DNA of 6,829 bases from Gallionellaceae bacterium (lineage in GTDB: Bacteria; Pseudomonadota; Gammaproteobacteria; Burkholderiales; Gallionellaceae). The stretch is from positions 1 through 6,829 of the forward strand of contig DMCN01000025.1 in NCBI GenBank assembly GCA_003445795.1. Direction: 5' to 3'. The notes below the pieces were generated by a model that worked only from the letters and a program-made list of their open reading frames with translations, ran no database searches and was not told the DNA's origin. Positions 5,397 to 6,829 of this stretch are shown piece after piece. A program made the translations under genes and the position numbers. The number at the start of each line of letters is the position of its first letter. Position 1 is the stretch's first letter.

Positions 5397-6452
5397 CTAC
5401 CGCCCGAACGGCAAACACAATTCCTTGATCATTGCCTCTTCATCGGCGGGGATGATCAGCACGGGTTTGTTGCCTTTGCTTTCGATTCTGGCCGAGCCCG
5501 CCCAGTTGGCGGCCTGGTCCAGCGCGATGCCGAGAAAATCCAGCGGGGCACAAATGGTCTGGCGGATCTGTGCGGAGTGCTCGCCGATGCCGCCGGTGAA
5601 GACCAGCGCGTCGATACCGCCGGCCTTGGCGGCAAGGCTGCCGATGGCGGCGCGGGTCTGGTGGCAGAAATAGTCCACTGCGAATCTTGCCTGTTCGCCC
5701 GGACTGGCGAGCAGGTCGGCCATTTCGCTGCTTTCGCCGTTGGATAAGGCAAGCAGACCCATTTTGTGAAACACGATGTCGCCGAGTTGCACGCTATCGT
5801 AGCGTTTGGCGAGTTCCAGCATCACGCCCGGATCGAGATCGCCGCTGCGCGTGCCCATGACAATGCCGCCTGCCGGGGTGTAGCCCATCGTGGTGTCGAT
5901 GGATCGCAGCTTGTCCAGCATGCACAGGCTGGCACCGCTACCCAGATGGGCGACGACGATCTTCCCGTGCGCGGCTTCACCCAGCATATCGGGCAGGCGC
6001 GAGGCGACGTAGGCGTAGTTCAGGCCATGAAAACCGAAGCGGCGCAGGCCGAGTTCCTGCGGGATGGGCAGGCGTTTTGCCAGCGGCGGCATGGTGGCGT
6101 GGAATGCAGTATCGAAGCAAGCGACTTGCGGCACATCGAAATGCTTGCTGCACAGATCGACACCCATCAGATTGCCCGGCAAGTGCAGCGGGGCAAGATG
6201 AATGATGTGCTGCAGCCGCTCCCGTTCTGTCGCATCCACCAGCCGCGCCGCATCCTCTGTCTCGCCGCCGTGCACGAACCGATGGCCGACGATATCCGGC
6301 GCGTGGCCGGAAAGCTCCTGCAGCAATTGGTCGAACCCGGCTTGCGGATCGCGCAAATGTCCGTAACTGTAATCGCGCCGCGTACCGTCGATGTCGAACA
6401 GACTGGCCTTGACGGATGAGGAGCCGCTGTTGATGGTGAGGATGGTGGGCAT
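5397..6452 (-). CDS. ackA: Acetate kinase, short form
   Basis: The enzyme converts acetyl phosphate and ADP to acetate and ATP in the cytoplasm. Family motifs are in order: INSGSSSVK (7-15) with the phosphate-loop Asn8, HRFVHGG (57-63) with Arg58, FDTAFHATMP (113-122) with Asp114, FGFHGL (139-144) with His142, AHLGSGAS (168-175), MGTRSGDLDPGV (199-210) with Arg202, FTGGIGEHS (285-293), and DEEAMI (337-342) at the position of the magnesium-binding Glu. All key residues are present, so it should be active. At 351 residues it is about 50 shorter than the usual 400, mainly in the N-terminal lobe between residues 20 and 55. The start ATG (6452-6450) gives the standard MPTILTINSG opening. It lies 5 nt after the phosphoketolase stop and has no clear ribosome site, so translation is probably coupled to the upstream gene. 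Confidence 0.95.
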   Translation of the reverse strand: MPTILTINSGSSSVKASLFDIDGTRRDYSYGHLRDPQAGFDQLLQELSGHAPDIVGHRFVHGGETEDAARLVDATERERLQHIIHLAPLHLPGNLMGVDLCSKHFDVPQVACFDTAFHATMPPLAKRLPIPQELGLRRFGFHGLNYAYVASRLPDMLGEAAHGKIVVAHLGSGASLCMLDKLRSIDTTMGYTPAGGIVMGTRSGDLDPGVMLELAKRYDSVQLGDIVFHKMGLLALSNGESSEMADLLASPGEQARFAVDYFCHQTRAAIGSLAAKAGGIDALVFTGGIGEHSAQIRQTICAPLDFLGIALDQAANWAGSARIESKGNKPVLIIPADEEAMIKELCLPFGR

Positions 6453-6457
6453 GCTAA

Positions 6458-6829
6458 TTAATACGGCCAAGTCCAGTTGTCCGCCGCCGGCAGGTCGGTC
6501 CCGTTCTGGTAGGCATAGTTGCGGCACTCGATCTGCATGTTCAGCATCTTCTCTTTCACATGCGCGCCCGCCACGTGCAGCGCGGGGATACGGTCGATGA
6601 TGTCGATGACCAGGCTGAAACGGTCGATCTGGTTCTGTATCGCCAGTTCCAGCGGCGTGTTGATGCTGCCTTTTTCCTTGTAGCCGCGCACGTGGAAGTT
6701 TCCGTGGTTGTGGCGGCGGTAGGCCAGGCGGTGGATCAGCCAGGGGTAGCCGTGGAAGTTGAACATCACCGGCTTGTCCAGTGTGAACAGGCTGTCGAAA
6801 TCGCGGTCGCTCAGGCCGTGCGGGTGTTC
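6458..6829 (-). CDS. xfp: Xylulose-5-P/fructose-6-P phosphoketolase, C-terminal 123 residues
   Basis: Only the C-terminal part of this thiamine-diphosphate enzyme is in the window; the family is about 790-800 residues. It cleaves xylulose 5-phosphate (and often fructose 6-phosphate) with phosphate to acetyl phosphate plus glyceraldehyde 3-phosphate (or erythrose 4-phosphate). The visible part is highly characteristic: the PVMFNFHGYPWLIHRLAYRR segment (20-39), HVRGYKEKGSINTPLELAI (46-64), the NQIDRFSLVIDIIDRIP helix (66-82), and KEKMLNMQIECRNYAY (92-107), ending NWTWPY. The reading frame is open to the window edge at 6829. The stop TAA (6460-6458) is followed after 5 nt by acetate kinase, the enzyme that uses its acetyl phosphate. 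This is a common phosphoketolase-acetate kinase operon yielding ATP by substrate-level phosphorylation. Confidence 0.96.
   Translation of the reverse strand, partial: EHPHGLSDRDFDSLFTLDKPVMFNFHGYPWLIHRLAYRRHNHGNFHVRGYKEKGSINTPLELAIQNQIDRFSLVIDIIDRIPALHVAGAHVKEKMLNMQIECRNYAYQNGTDLPAADNWTWPY

Noticed and set aside
4615..5673. A 352-codon open frame on the plus strand
   Set aside because: It runs antisense through both HU-like genes and into ackA, has no recognisable domain, and shows the biased composition of a shadow.
6453..6527. An upstream in-frame ATG extending acetate kinase by 25 residues
   Set aside because: The extension lies almost wholly inside the phosphoketolase coding end and has no family similarity. 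MPTILTINSG at 6452 is the standard acetate kinase start.

Overview
The window is a compact stretch of a bacterial chromosome, probably from a betaproteobacterium; a Gallionellaceae/Nitrosomonadales-like background is my impression from protein style and gene content, not something proven here. All nine coding genes I can support lie on the minus strand, so transcription runs from high to low coordinates. Coding regions are GC-rich. The gap at about 3780-3960 is visibly more AT-rich.

In transcription order: (1) the 3' end of a phosphoketolase gene (xfp, 6829-6458) is followed after 5 nt by a short acetate kinase (ackA, 6452-5397). Together they turn sugar phosphates into acetyl phosphate and then acetate plus ATP. 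(2) After a 209-nt gap comes a two-gene operon of HU/IHF-fold proteins. A small soluble HU-like protein (5187-4882) overlaps by 4 nt a 278-residue protein (4885-4049) with an HU-like N-terminus, one membrane segment and a periplasmic LysM domain. This pair is the most unusual item in the window, because its architecture suggests a physical link between DNA and the cell wall. (3) A roughly 300-nt gap follows, holding one copy of a two-hairpin repeat. Next come a 24-codon lysine-rich small ORF (3754-3680), a strong GCAA-capped hairpin (3622-3643), and rsgA (3593-2544), the 30S-assembly GTPase. (4) A single-domain cyclic-nucleotide-binding-fold protein (2451-1966), with a good sigma70-type promoter, is followed by a degenerate EAL plus HDOD protein (1880-510). 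They look like a two-gene signalling operon whose ligand-binding and catalytic sites are both eroded. (5) A second copy of the two-hairpin repeat lies in the leader of a 3'-truncated tadA (314-1), the tRNA adenosine deaminase gene.

rsgA and tadA are translation housekeeping genes, and xfp-ackA is central carbon metabolism. The accessory content is the HU/HU-TM-LysM operon, the CNB/EAL-HDOD pair, the small ORF with hairpin ahead of rsgA, and the repeat family. I see no rRNA, tRNA, CRISPR array, transposase or integrase.
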